Program-made: the position numbers and the translations under genes
Assembly: GCA_028712075.1 (NCBI GenBank)
Contig: JAQTQX010000027.1
Span: forward strand, 1-44,435
DNA length: 44,435 nt
Reading direction: 5' to 3'
Origin: Desulfuromonadaceae bacterium
Lineage (GTDB): Bacteria; Desulfobacterota; Desulfuromonadia; Geobacterales; Pseudopelobacteraceae
Shown: piece by piece, positions 34,209 to 41,914 of the stretch
Layout: every line of letters begins with the position of its first letter
Position numbering within the stretch: the stretch's first letter is position 1
The notes under the pieces: model-generated
The model's database searches: none
The model's input: only the letters and a program-made list of their open reading frames with translations
Told to the model about the DNA's origin: nothing

Positions 34209-34540
34209 CTGACTGGGCAGACAGCATCCCGGTATATTCCAGCGAAACCGGACGGATCAAACAGGAAAAAAAAACTGACAAACCGGCAGGTAAACCGGCC
34301 GACGGCATTGTGCGGTTACGGCGAGAGGTCAAAGGGCGCGGCGGCGGTACTGTCATAGTCATCAGCGGAATATCGCTTCCGGCACTAGCGATTAAGGAAC
34401 TTGCCGGAATACTCAAAAAAAAATGCGGTTGTGGCGGTACCGTCAAAGATAATGTTATCGAAATTCAGGGAGATCATCGTGACGCCTTGTCAGCTGAACT
34501 TATGGCACGCGGCTTCAAGGTGAAGCTGGCTGGAGGGTGA
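34205..34540 (+). CDS. SUI1/YciH-like translation factor
   Basis: 111 residues. The SUI1 domain lies in the C-terminal part, with [16 protein letters not shown] start ([12 protein letters not shown]), [16 protein letters not shown] and GDHRDAL. Bacterial homologues (YciH) resemble eukaryotic eIF1; their role in translation initiation fidelity is only partly known. The ATG at 34205 overlaps the nadE stop (ATGA). Last gene of the housekeeping operon. Confidence 0.9.
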   Translation: MTDWADSIPVYSSETGRIKQEKKTDKPAGKPADGIVRLRREVKGRGGGTVIVISGISLPALAIKELAGILKKKCGCGGTVKDNVIEIQGDHRDALSAELMARGFKVKLAGG

Positions 34541-34542
34541 TC

Positions 34543-34558
34543 AGCCGCAACAGCGGCT
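34543..34558 (+). terminator. Hairpin after the YciH-like gene
   Basis: AGCCGC-AACA-GCGGCT, starting 2 bases after the stop codon, followed by a CT-rich stretch with few T. Possible terminator. Confidence 0.5.
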
Positions 34559-34718
34559 CTGCTTGTTATCTTCGTACCCTGACGTGGTAACAGTCGGCAA
34601 GGCTGCCATGTTTAATGGTTGAAAATTCCTTTCATCACAGACCATACATTACGTTGTTTCGCGATGCTTCATTGGTGGTTCGGTCAAAAGGCCATATCAG
34701 TGTCGAGTTCTATTTGTC

Positions 34719-34726
34719 TGTATACA
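34719..34726. promoter_or_regulatory. TGTATACA palindrome, candidate activator site
   Basis: 78 bases upstream of the sigma-54 promoter at 34805, a normal enhancer distance; same 8-mer as 15677 and 16472. Confidence 0.35.
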
Positions 34727-34804
34727 AACTCAAATAAATAAAACAACCAGGGTATCTAATTACTTGGAAAGGCGGGCGGCAAAATTGACAGCTTACCCGA
34801 TCTA

Positions 34805-34820
34805 TGGCACTATTATTGCA
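34805..34820 (+). promoter_or_regulatory. Sigma-54 promoter of the giant cytochrome operon
   Basis: TGGCACTATTATTGCA, exact match to TGGCAC-N5-TTGCA. 98 bases before the ATG at 34919. It could drive all three giant cytochrome genes, which lie in tandem with short gaps. Confidence 0.88.
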
Positions 34821-34918
34821 TGTATTGGGAAATTTTATTGCTGGGTTTGACAACAACAATTTTACCCTTTATAAGTGAAGTCCTGAATAACCCTTAGAAA
34901 GCAAGTGAGGAAGAAAAC

Positions 34919-37900
34919 ATGCAAAAAACATTAGATAAGGTGCTGATAGTGTTGCTGGTGCTACTGATGATGCCGTCATTTGCCAGCGCACGAACGTATT
35001 GGTCGATAACATCAGTCACATCGCCAGCGTCATTCAGTTCATATTTAACTCCGGTCCCGAATGCCGGGTATTCCACCACGAATAGCGGACTCCTCACAAA
35101 TGTCACTGATAGTCAAATCACAGCGGTTGAGTACGACGTAACTGTCCCCATGGGCTATATCCTGACCAATCTCAGGGTCGACGGAGCGCAACAGTCCCTG
35201 CCTGCCACAGGCGGCAAAGTTTCCGTGTACAGGGCGACAAATAACTCTTCACTTACCCATAATATCGTTGCTACCTATGCCCTCAAAACAAGCACAGAAT
35301 ATATCATAACTACCCTTGATGTACCTGAAGGCCACATTACTCCATCAGTAACGTATTTTTCGCCTTCGGTTGCTCTGGTTACCGTGTCGCCTTTTGTCGG
35401 ACAAAAACTAACCGGGATTGAGGTTGACGGAGTGAAATATACACTTCCTTCAGTCCCTGATGGTGTCAGCCTTACCGCAAATTCTAACGGAGTCACATAT
35501 ACATTTACCACCGGAAACCATACGGTTAAGGGTCTGTTCGCTTCTGTTCCCACGGCACGAGCCATTATTTCAACTCCAAACTTGACCGTTGCTATCGGCA
35601 CGACCAACATAGAAATTGATGGCTCTTCAAGTACGTCAAATGATCCGGGAGCACGTTATGTCTGGACAGCAACCAGCGGAACGGTGACTTATACTTCAGA
35701 CCCGAAAAAGATAAATTTTACCCCGAATCTTTCTAATACCGAAGAAACATATATTATCACGCTGATTGTTATGGCTGATGGAGCACCTAATTCGGAAGCT
35801 ACCGTAACCATAAGAACAGTCAATGCCAATATTGTAAGAGCCAATCTATGCAGCAGTTGCCATAATGGCACAGATGGACCTGCAGGGGGGGCTGCGTTCG
35901 AATCATCAGGTCACTTTGGTGTTATCAGCTGCCAGAATTGCCATAACCCGAACAATGATCTGTCTCACGCATACAAGCCTGTCGCTCAGATTACCTGCAG
36001 TACGACTTCGTGTCATATATCATTCGACCACAATGGAAAAGTGGCAAGCAACGCGTGCCTCAATTGTCACAATAAACATTCACTGCAGGCATCGGGTAAT
36101 GCATCTTGCGATTTTTGCCACGGTAATCCGCCGGGCACAACAGTTCTGGGAGCAACAACGTTTACTCACACATCTTCAAACTGTTCTGACTGTCATTCCG
36201 TGCCTCCAACAACTGGCGCTACGGCAACTCATAGAGATGGGAAAATCGAAATACTGACCAATGATATTGCCTGCGCTGAATGCCACAACTATCCGCCGAC
36301 TTCTCATGTGACATATAATGCTGTTGCTGGCACATCACCCAACTGCTCCACCTGCCACACCTTCACCGATTTCAACGGCGTGACCCACAATAATGGCATT
36401 GAAGAGCCTGTGACTTCATGCTCCGCCTGCCACGGTAATCCGCCACAGGTGCTGACGGTGGCCAGGTCCGGACATACCGGTCAGCATCTGAATTCAAACG
36501 ATTGCGCTATGTGCCATGGCGTAGACGCAGGCAAAAACATCAACCACAAAAACGGAGCAGTAAATGTTTTAATATCAGGCGCGCCGCACTTTAATAACGT
36601 AACCTCCGGAATGTACCCGGCAGCATATGTTACCTTGCAGTCAACCTGCGCCACCTGCCACAATGATAACGCCAACAACCAGACTATCCGCCAACAGTGG
36701 GCCGCTACCGGCCACGCAAGCACAACTGCACTTCCCTGGATCGATTATGACTTCAAGTCCAGAAGTGAGTGTGTACGTTGCCACACCACCACCGGTTTCA
36801 TCGCTTACTCAACAGCCAAAGTGACAGCTGCCTGGGGAACGGCATCCGACAAAACCAAGGAAGTTCTCACCTGCGTTGGCTGCCACAGCGACGTTTCCAA
36901 CGGTACCGTGCGCACTGTGACCCCGAACAAACCGTTTGCCGATGAAGCAAGCTTCACCAACGTAGATGTCGGCACCTCAAATATCTGTATGGACTGCCAC
37001 AGTGGTCGGAACAACGGCACAAGCATCCAGGTCAAAGTTGGAACAGCAGATTTCACAAACCTTTCTTACATCGCACCGCACTACCTGACCGCCGGTGGAT
37101 CACTCCAGGGCAAATCTGGCTACGACTTCCCAGGCCGTACGTACTCCAAATTTTCCGACAACGCTCACAGCAAAGTCGGCATACTCAACAGCAACAGCAC
37201 CGGTACCGGCGGCCCTTGCGTTGCCTGCCACATGAGCGCCACCGATAAACACGCATTCTCACCGGTAACTGTTGCCACCGGATCAATCTCAACGATTACC
37301 GCCACCACCTGCACCAACTGTCATACCGATTCGTCAACATTTAACGCCGCCTCAGTTGATGCAAGGAAAGTGGCATTCATAAATGCCCTTACCGTCCTGA
37401 AAGATGTACTTGCCAGCAAAAATATTTTCATAACCGACAACTACCCGTATGTTACCAACACGAACTGGGGTACCGGCCAGGCTGGTGCCAACGTCATGGG
37501 CGCGGCCTTCAACTACAAACTGTTTGCAACTGAGCCGGGTGCCTATGCCCACAACCCTGAATATGCCAAACAGCTGATCGCTGATTCAATTGAAGCGGTC
37601 GTAACGCCTGGCAACACGGTTACCGGCAGCGATATTAGTTTATATCTTACCGCTGACCAGAAAAGTGCGCTCGATCTTTTCAGCAACTCAACCAGCAGCT
37701 GTGCTAGCTGCCATAGCTTCCCGCCGGCAACGAATTCTCACTCTTCTGCAGTCACTTCACCTCTGAACTGTGTCAACTGCCACATCTACACCGGAATGGG
37801 CGGCGCTACACATAACAATGGTACGGTTGACTTCGGTGCCATGTCTTGTACAAGTTGCCACGGCAATCCGCCGGCCGCACTGTCTGTTGCGATTTCCGGT

Positions 37901-38803
37901 CACACCGGCACACATACCACTGCAACTGATTGCGCTACCTGCCACGGCGCCAACCCGGGTGCTATCGGCCATAACAATGGCACACTGGCAACAACCTGCG
38001 TTGCCTGCCACGGTAATCCGCCGACTACAGTAATTGCATCAACCGGTCTGGCACACTCCACCAACACTGACTGCGCAACGTGCCACGGCGCCAACCCAGG
38101 GGCAGCCGGCCATAACAATGGCACACTGGCAACAACCTGCGTTGCCTGTCATGGCAATCCTCCAAACACCCAGACAATTCATACTACCGGCTTCCAACTG
38201 TACACTCATGGTACCCAGAATGTTGTGTACACAGATTGTGCTGTTTGCCATGATTCAACACACAAAAATGGTACGGTTGACCTGAAAACCAATGATAATG
38301 CCTGCAGCAGCTGTCACAGTTATCCGCCGGCATCGGGCGCACATGCAACTGCCACTGGCGGAATTTCGCCAAACTGCTCCACTTGCCATGGCTATACCGG
38401 TTACAATGTAGCCACACATAATAATGGCTTGCTTAATATTGACAACGTAACGTGTGACACATGCCACGGTTATCCCCCTATGCCTTTAGTACAATTCAAC
38501 GCACGCGCCACAGGTGAGTATGTAAATGCGCGGGTTGAGGATTATGCCGGTGGCGGCGGACATCACGCTGCGCATCTTTTGCCTGACGTAAAAGCGTCAG
38601 AAGGGTTTACACCCTGTCTGCCGTGTCATCCTATCGCATATCATGGTCAGGGTGGTGGTTCGGCTGTGCGGAGTAATGTGAACGTGAATGACTCTGCTGA
38701 CCTGAATTTCCGTTTTGATGAGAGCAGGCCGAAACAGTACAATTTTACCACCATGTCCTGTTCAAATGTAAGCTGTCACTTCCAGCCCACAGAGGCATGG
38801 TAA
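34919..38803 (+). CDS. Giant secreted multiheme cytochrome, 29 heme motifs, with N-terminal Ig/PKD-like domains
   Basis: 1294 residues. Signal peptide ends near SFASA. Residues about 25-300 have no hemes: beta-rich repeats, the last resembling a PKD or cadherin-like domain (IEIDGSSSTSNDPGARYVW). Then 27 CX2CH and two CX4CH motifs (CSTTSCH and, at the end, CSNVSCH). Many hemes lie in CHGNPP repeats, and one 47-residue unit is tandemly duplicated. The last 110 residues (VEDY-GGGG, KASEGFTPCLPCHP, FRFDESR) are shared with the next gene. Probably an outer-surface or extracellular electron carrier. GAGGAAG precedes the ATG. Confidence 0.92.
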   Translation: MQKTLDKVLIVLLVLLMMPSFASARTYWSITSVTSPASFSSYLTPVPNAGYSTTNSGLLTNVTDSQITAVEYDVTVPMGYILTNLRVDGAQQSLPATGGKVSVYRATNNSSLTHNIVATYALKTSTEYIITTLDVPEGHITPSVTYFSPSVALVTVSPFVGQKLTGIEVDGVKYTLPSVPDGVSLTANSNGVTYTFTTGNHTVKGLFASVPTARAIISTPNLTVAIGTTNIEIDGSSSTSNDPGARYVWTATSGTVTYTSDPKKINFTPNLSNTEETYIITLIVMADGAPNSEATVTIRTVNANIVRANLCSSCHNGTDGPAGGAAFESSGHFGVISCQNCHNPNNDLSHAYKPVAQITCSTTSCHISFDHNGKVASNACLNCHNKHSLQASGNASCDFCHGNPPGTTVLGATTFTHTSSNCSDCHSVPPTTGATATHRDGKIEILTNDIACAECHNYPPTSHVTYNAVAGTSPNCSTCHTFTDFNGVTHNNGIEEPVTSCSACHGNPPQVLTVARSGHTGQHLNSNDCAMCHGVDAGKNINHKNGAVNVLISGAPHFNNVTSGMYPAAYVTLQSTCATCHNDNANNQTIRQQWAATGHASTTALPWIDYDFKSRSECVRCHTTTGFIAYSTAKVTAAWGTASDKTKEVLTCVGCHSDVSNGTVRTVTPNKPFADEASFTNVDVGTSNICMDCHSGRNNGTSIQVKVGTADFTNLSYIAPHYLTAGGSLQGKSGYDFPGRTYSKFSDNAHSKVGILNSNSTGTGGPCVACHMSATDKHAFSPVTVATGSISTITATTCTNCHTDSSTFNAASVDARKVAFINALTVLKDVLASKNIFITDNYPYVTNTNWGTGQAGANVMGAAFNYKLFATEPGAYAHNPEYAKQLIADSIEAVVTPGNTVTGSDISLYLTADQKSALDLFSNSTSSCASCHSFPPATNSHSSAVTSPLNCVNCHIYTGMGGATHNNGTVDFGAMSCTSCHGNPPAALSVAISGHTGTHTTATDCATCHGANPGAIGHNNGTLATTCVACHGNPPTTVIASTGLAHSTNTDCATCHGANPGAAGHNNGTLATTCVACHGNPPNTQTIHTTGFQLYTHGTQNVVYTDCAVCHDSTHKNGTVDLKTNDNACSSCHSYPPASGAHATATGGISPNCSTCHGYTGYNVATHNNGLLNIDNVTCDTCHGYPPMPLVQFNARATGEYVNARVEDYAGGGGHHAAHLLPDVKASEGFTPCLPCHPIAYHGQGGGSAVRSNVNVNDSADLNFRFDESRPKQYNFTTMSCSNVSCHFQPTEAW
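37928..38163 (+). repeat. 141-bp tandem repeat in the 29-heme cytochrome gene
   Basis: A 95-base segment at 37928-38022 recurs at 38069-38163 with few changes. Each copy encodes DCATCHGANPG, GHNNGTLATTCVACHGNPP, two hemes per 47 residues. Sign of heme number growing by duplication. Confidence 0.85.
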
Positions 38804-38922
38804 CAATAATAATTTGAATTATATGCAACAGTTGTTTTTTTGCAGAAATATTTAAAATGATGATTACGAGGATTAAAAGACACCTTCTTGAAAGTATTTT
38901 AAATATCGAAATGGAGACTTGC

Positions 38923-41847
38923 ATGAAATTACTTGGCACCAAAGCTTTCTCGATCAATCTGTTTGTTACATTGGCTCTGTCAGCTGCCGGCATAACCGGG
39001 TTCAGCGGCATTGCTGAAGCCGCCACCTGCTTTACGTGCCACGCAACGAAAGGTTCAACAACGGACCTCCGCCCGGTTGAATCTGCCTTCCGGAATATCA
39101 CAACGGGCGGATTCAAGGGTAGCCATGCCAAGCACATTACGGCGCCGACAACGCTTGCAAGCGCATGTACTCCGTGCCATGGCCCTGAGGTGACCAGCAC
39201 CAAACACCGCAACGGATTCATCAACGTTACATCAGCAACTTCAAGTCTTACTTATTCCAAGGGTACTTCCTTCCCACAGTCAGGAAATCCCGGCCTAACT
39301 CTTGGAACCTGTTCAACCGCCTCGTGCCATGCCAATGTTTACGGCTCCGGAGCCGTAGTATCGCCGGTTTGGGGTAATGCAGCAGCAAATTGTACCGCAT
39401 GTCACACGACGCCGATAGGCGCAAATGGCCCGGCAACCGGCAGCCATACTACTGCCGCTCACGAAGTTGCCTGCACCACCTGCCACGAAGCCGGTACATC
39501 GGCAACATCAATGCCAAGCCTTGGTCATGGCGATGGTGACATCGATATTGCCAATGTTGGCTACCCGCTTAACAAAATCAAGGGCTCGGCAGCAGCAACC
39601 TGTTCGACCGCTTCCTGCCACGTTGATGTCTATGGATCCGGTACTGTTACGACACCGGTCTGGGGTACCTCCGCAAGTTGTAACTCGTGCCATACCGTTG
39701 CCATCGACGCAACCGGTCCGGCTACCGGCAGTCACGCTGCCCACAATGATTCCACCTGTACCGATTGCCATGCTGCCGGTACAACATCAATAACCAAACC
39801 GGGCACCGGTCACCTTGACGGCAGCATCACGGTAACCAACGGCTATCCTGCCACTGCCAAGCATGCTGCCGGCAGCTACTCCGGCACCTGTTCTACCGCT
39901 TCCTGCCACGCCGATCCTTACAGCACAGGTTTTGTAACAACCCCTGTCTGGGGCACAGCATCCGGCTGCGCCGCCTGCCATACCGGTGCTTATGCAATCA
40001 CCGCAACCGGCCCTGCTACCGGCAGTCACGCCAAGCACAATACCGCAAACTGTACGGATTGTCATCTCGACGGGACAACAGCAACTACAGCTCCGACCTT
40101 GAGTCACATCAATAATAGCATCACCATAAGGGCCGAAAACGACTATCCGATAACTGCCAAGCATGCCCCAGGTACTTATACGGGAACCTGTCTCACAACG
40201 TGCCACTCTGCGACATCAGCGGCAGGGACTTCACCCGTTTGGGGTACTTCAGCAGCTGCCTGTACCGCCTGTCACCCCCTGATTCCGACTGACACCAGCC
40301 ATACCAAGCACGTAACCTCAACAACCTTCAAGAAAGCACTCTGTGCCGATTGCCATACCGGTTATGTCCAGGGAGTGACGGCAGCGGCCAATCACCGTAA
40401 TACCACTATTGAAGTAGACGCCGGTGGTTATCCGTCACCAAAGGCAAAAGGGACAGCATTCGCCTCCTGCGCCACCTCGTACTGCCATAGCTCGGGTCAA
40501 TCGGCTGACGGTACGTCCGCAACACCGGTATATGCCGCAGTTGCTCCAACCTGGGGTGGCAGTGTGGCCTGCGGAAGTTGCCACGCAACAACGGCATTAA
40601 ATACCGGCACCCATGCCAGGCACATTGCCGCCGATAACAACTGCGACTATTGCCACAGTGGCGCTTATGTCTCAGCTTATAACTCAGCAAATCACGTGAA
40701 TGGCCAAATTGATGTGGCCAATCAGGGCTACAGCGCAGGCGGCGCACCCGGCAACGGCTACGGCACCTGCTCAACAGCTATCTGCCACGGCTCGTTTACG
40801 CCACCTGCCTGGGGTGTAAACACAAACTACGATACATGTACCAAGTGCCATGGGACCGGTACCGTCGGTCCGATCACTTCTGCCAATCGCCATGTTGTTG
40901 CTCCTTCAGATCCAACTGCAAGCGATACTGGAAAAGTTAGTGCTACTGCGAAAATCGGCGCACACCAGACGCATCTGCAATATTTTAACGGGTTAAGTGC
41001 CCAAGGAACCGAGGATGACCGTTGTCAAGCATGCCATGGTCCATTGCCGACCTCCGGCACCCATGCAGCAGGAATGTTTGGCGTAACATCAGATCCAACC
41101 TCTACCTTTAATGGTCTGGCAACAACATCAGCTGGCGGCACAATGACTCCAGCTTACAGTGCCGGGAGCTGCTCCAACACCTACTGCCACAACCCGGCCG
41201 GCATCAACGGCACACTGGCCAGCGGCAACGCAGGTGTAGAACCGGCCCCGCTCTGGACAGAAGCCGGATATATTGCTGACGGAACTCTTAAAAACGATGC
41301 AAACTGCAACAAGTGCCATAAATCACCAGGTAATCCGTTGTTTACCTCAACAACCGACCACAGCGCTTCAGCCATGCCTAACGGTATTGCCACAGATTGT
41401 GCCGGTTGCCACGGCCACAACGGTGGCGCTGGCGGAGTTGCGGGACAGCAGCATATGGACGGTATCAAGTATGGCAATGGCTCCTGCGACGCATGCCATG
41501 GTTATCCTCCGATGTCACCAGCCAAGTTTAGTGCTCGTGTCGACGGAACATACATCAATGCAAAAGTTGAAGATTACACTGGAGGCGGCGGGTATCACGA
41601 CGCCCACCTGCTTACTTCGGTCAAGGCTTCCGAAGGATTTACACCATGCCTTCCCTGCCATCCGTCCTCAAGCCACAATGGTGGTAACGGAACGGTTGCC
41701 AAAGCCCAGGTTAACGTAAATGATGCAGCAGATCTGACCTTCCGTTTTGATGAATCCAGAGCAAAGCGTTACGATGCTGCAAGTCAATCCTGTTCAAACG
41801 TAAGTTGCCACTACCAGCCGACTCCGGCCTGGACATTTGGACTGTAG
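38923..41847 (+). CDS. Giant secreted multiheme cytochrome with CX4CH/CX2CH repeats, 26 heme motifs
   Basis: 974 residues. Signal peptide ends near IAEAA. Repeats of about 90-100 residues: CSTASCH (CX4CH), then TPVWG, CX2CH, ATGSHAxH, CX2CH, GHxDG, GYP, KHAAG, matching the Geobacter CX4CH...CX2CH domain type. I count 18 CX2CH, seven CX4CH and one CX3CH (CLTTCH). The GSHxxH segments can supply distal histidine ligands. The C-terminal block matches the 34919 protein. The ATG at 38923 is set by GGAG 7 nt upstream and the signal peptide; an upstream frame start at 38857 adds a charged leader. Likely secreted or outer-membrane electron carrier. Confidence 0.92.
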   Translation: MKLLGTKAFSINLFVTLALSAAGITGFSGIAEAATCFTCHATKGSTTDLRPVESAFRNITTGGFKGSHAKHITAPTTLASACTPCHGPEVTSTKHRNGFINVTSATSSLTYSKGTSFPQSGNPGLTLGTCSTASCHANVYGSGAVVSPVWGNAAANCTACHTTPIGANGPATGSHTTAAHEVACTTCHEAGTSATSMPSLGHGDGDIDIANVGYPLNKIKGSAAATCSTASCHVDVYGSGTVTTPVWGTSASCNSCHTVAIDATGPATGSHAAHNDSTCTDCHAAGTTSITKPGTGHLDGSITVTNGYPATAKHAAGSYSGTCSTASCHADPYSTGFVTTPVWGTASGCAACHTGAYAITATGPATGSHAKHNTANCTDCHLDGTTATTAPTLSHINNSITIRAENDYPITAKHAPGTYTGTCLTTCHSATSAAGTSPVWGTSAAACTACHPLIPTDTSHTKHVTSTTFKKALCADCHTGYVQGVTAAANHRNTTIEVDAGGYPSPKAKGTAFASCATSYCHSSGQSADGTSATPVYAAVAPTWGGSVACGSCHATTALNTGTHARHIAADNNCDYCHSGAYVSAYNSANHVNGQIDVANQGYSAGGAPGNGYGTCSTAICHGSFTPPAWGVNTNYDTCTKCHGTGTVGPITSANRHVVAPSDPTASDTGKVSATAKIGAHQTHLQYFNGLSAQGTEDDRCQACHGPLPTSGTHAAGMFGVTSDPTSTFNGLATTSAGGTMTPAYSAGSCSNTYCHNPAGINGTLASGNAGVEPAPLWTEAGYIADGTLKNDANCNKCHKSPGNPLFTSTTDHSASAMPNGIATDCAGCHGHNGGAGGVAGQQHMDGIKYGNGSCDACHGYPPMSPAKFSARVDGTYINAKVEDYTGGGGYHDAHLLTSVKASEGFTPCLPCHPSSSHNGGNGTVAKAQVNVNDAADLTFRFDESRAKRYDAASQSCSNVSCHYQPTPAWTFGL
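39688..39835 (+). repeat. 148-bp segment nearly identical to the window end
   Basis: Matches 44288-44435 at a constant offset of 4600 bases with two mismatches that I can see. Encodes CHTVAI, ATGPATGSHAAH, CTDCHAAGTTS and GHLDGSITV. Confidence 0.92.
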
Positions 41848-41914
41848 TAAGTTGCGCGTTTAACGGGGTATTAATATGCTTAAAGTTCAAGATAACAATT
41901 TCAGGGAGTCAGGT

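Larger units (their letters stand above)
34541..34918. other. Intergenic region with hairpin, palindrome and sigma-54 promoter
   Basis: 378 bases. A hairpin ends the housekeeping operon (34543-34558); TGTATACA lies at 34719-34726; a perfect sigma-54 promoter is at 34805-34820, leaving a leader of roughly 85 bases before the ATG at 34919. I looked for GEMM/c-di-GMP riboswitch core motifs here and saw none. Confidence 0.65.

Noticed and set aside
34821..34918. Possible c-di-GMP/GEMM riboswitch in the leader of the giant cytochrome operon, expected from other Geobacter cytochrome genes.
   Set aside because: Could not find the conserved core elements or a matching stem set in the leader.
37928..38163. 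Regularly spaced repeats that could suggest a CRISPR-like array.
   Set aside because: The repeats are in-frame protein-coding heme modules; there are no short direct repeats with unique spacers and no cas genes.
37757..38251. Cysteine-rich minus-strand frames opposite the cytochrome repeats.
   Set aside because: They arise from the reverse complement of repeated heme codons and show no signal peptide or heme motif of their own.
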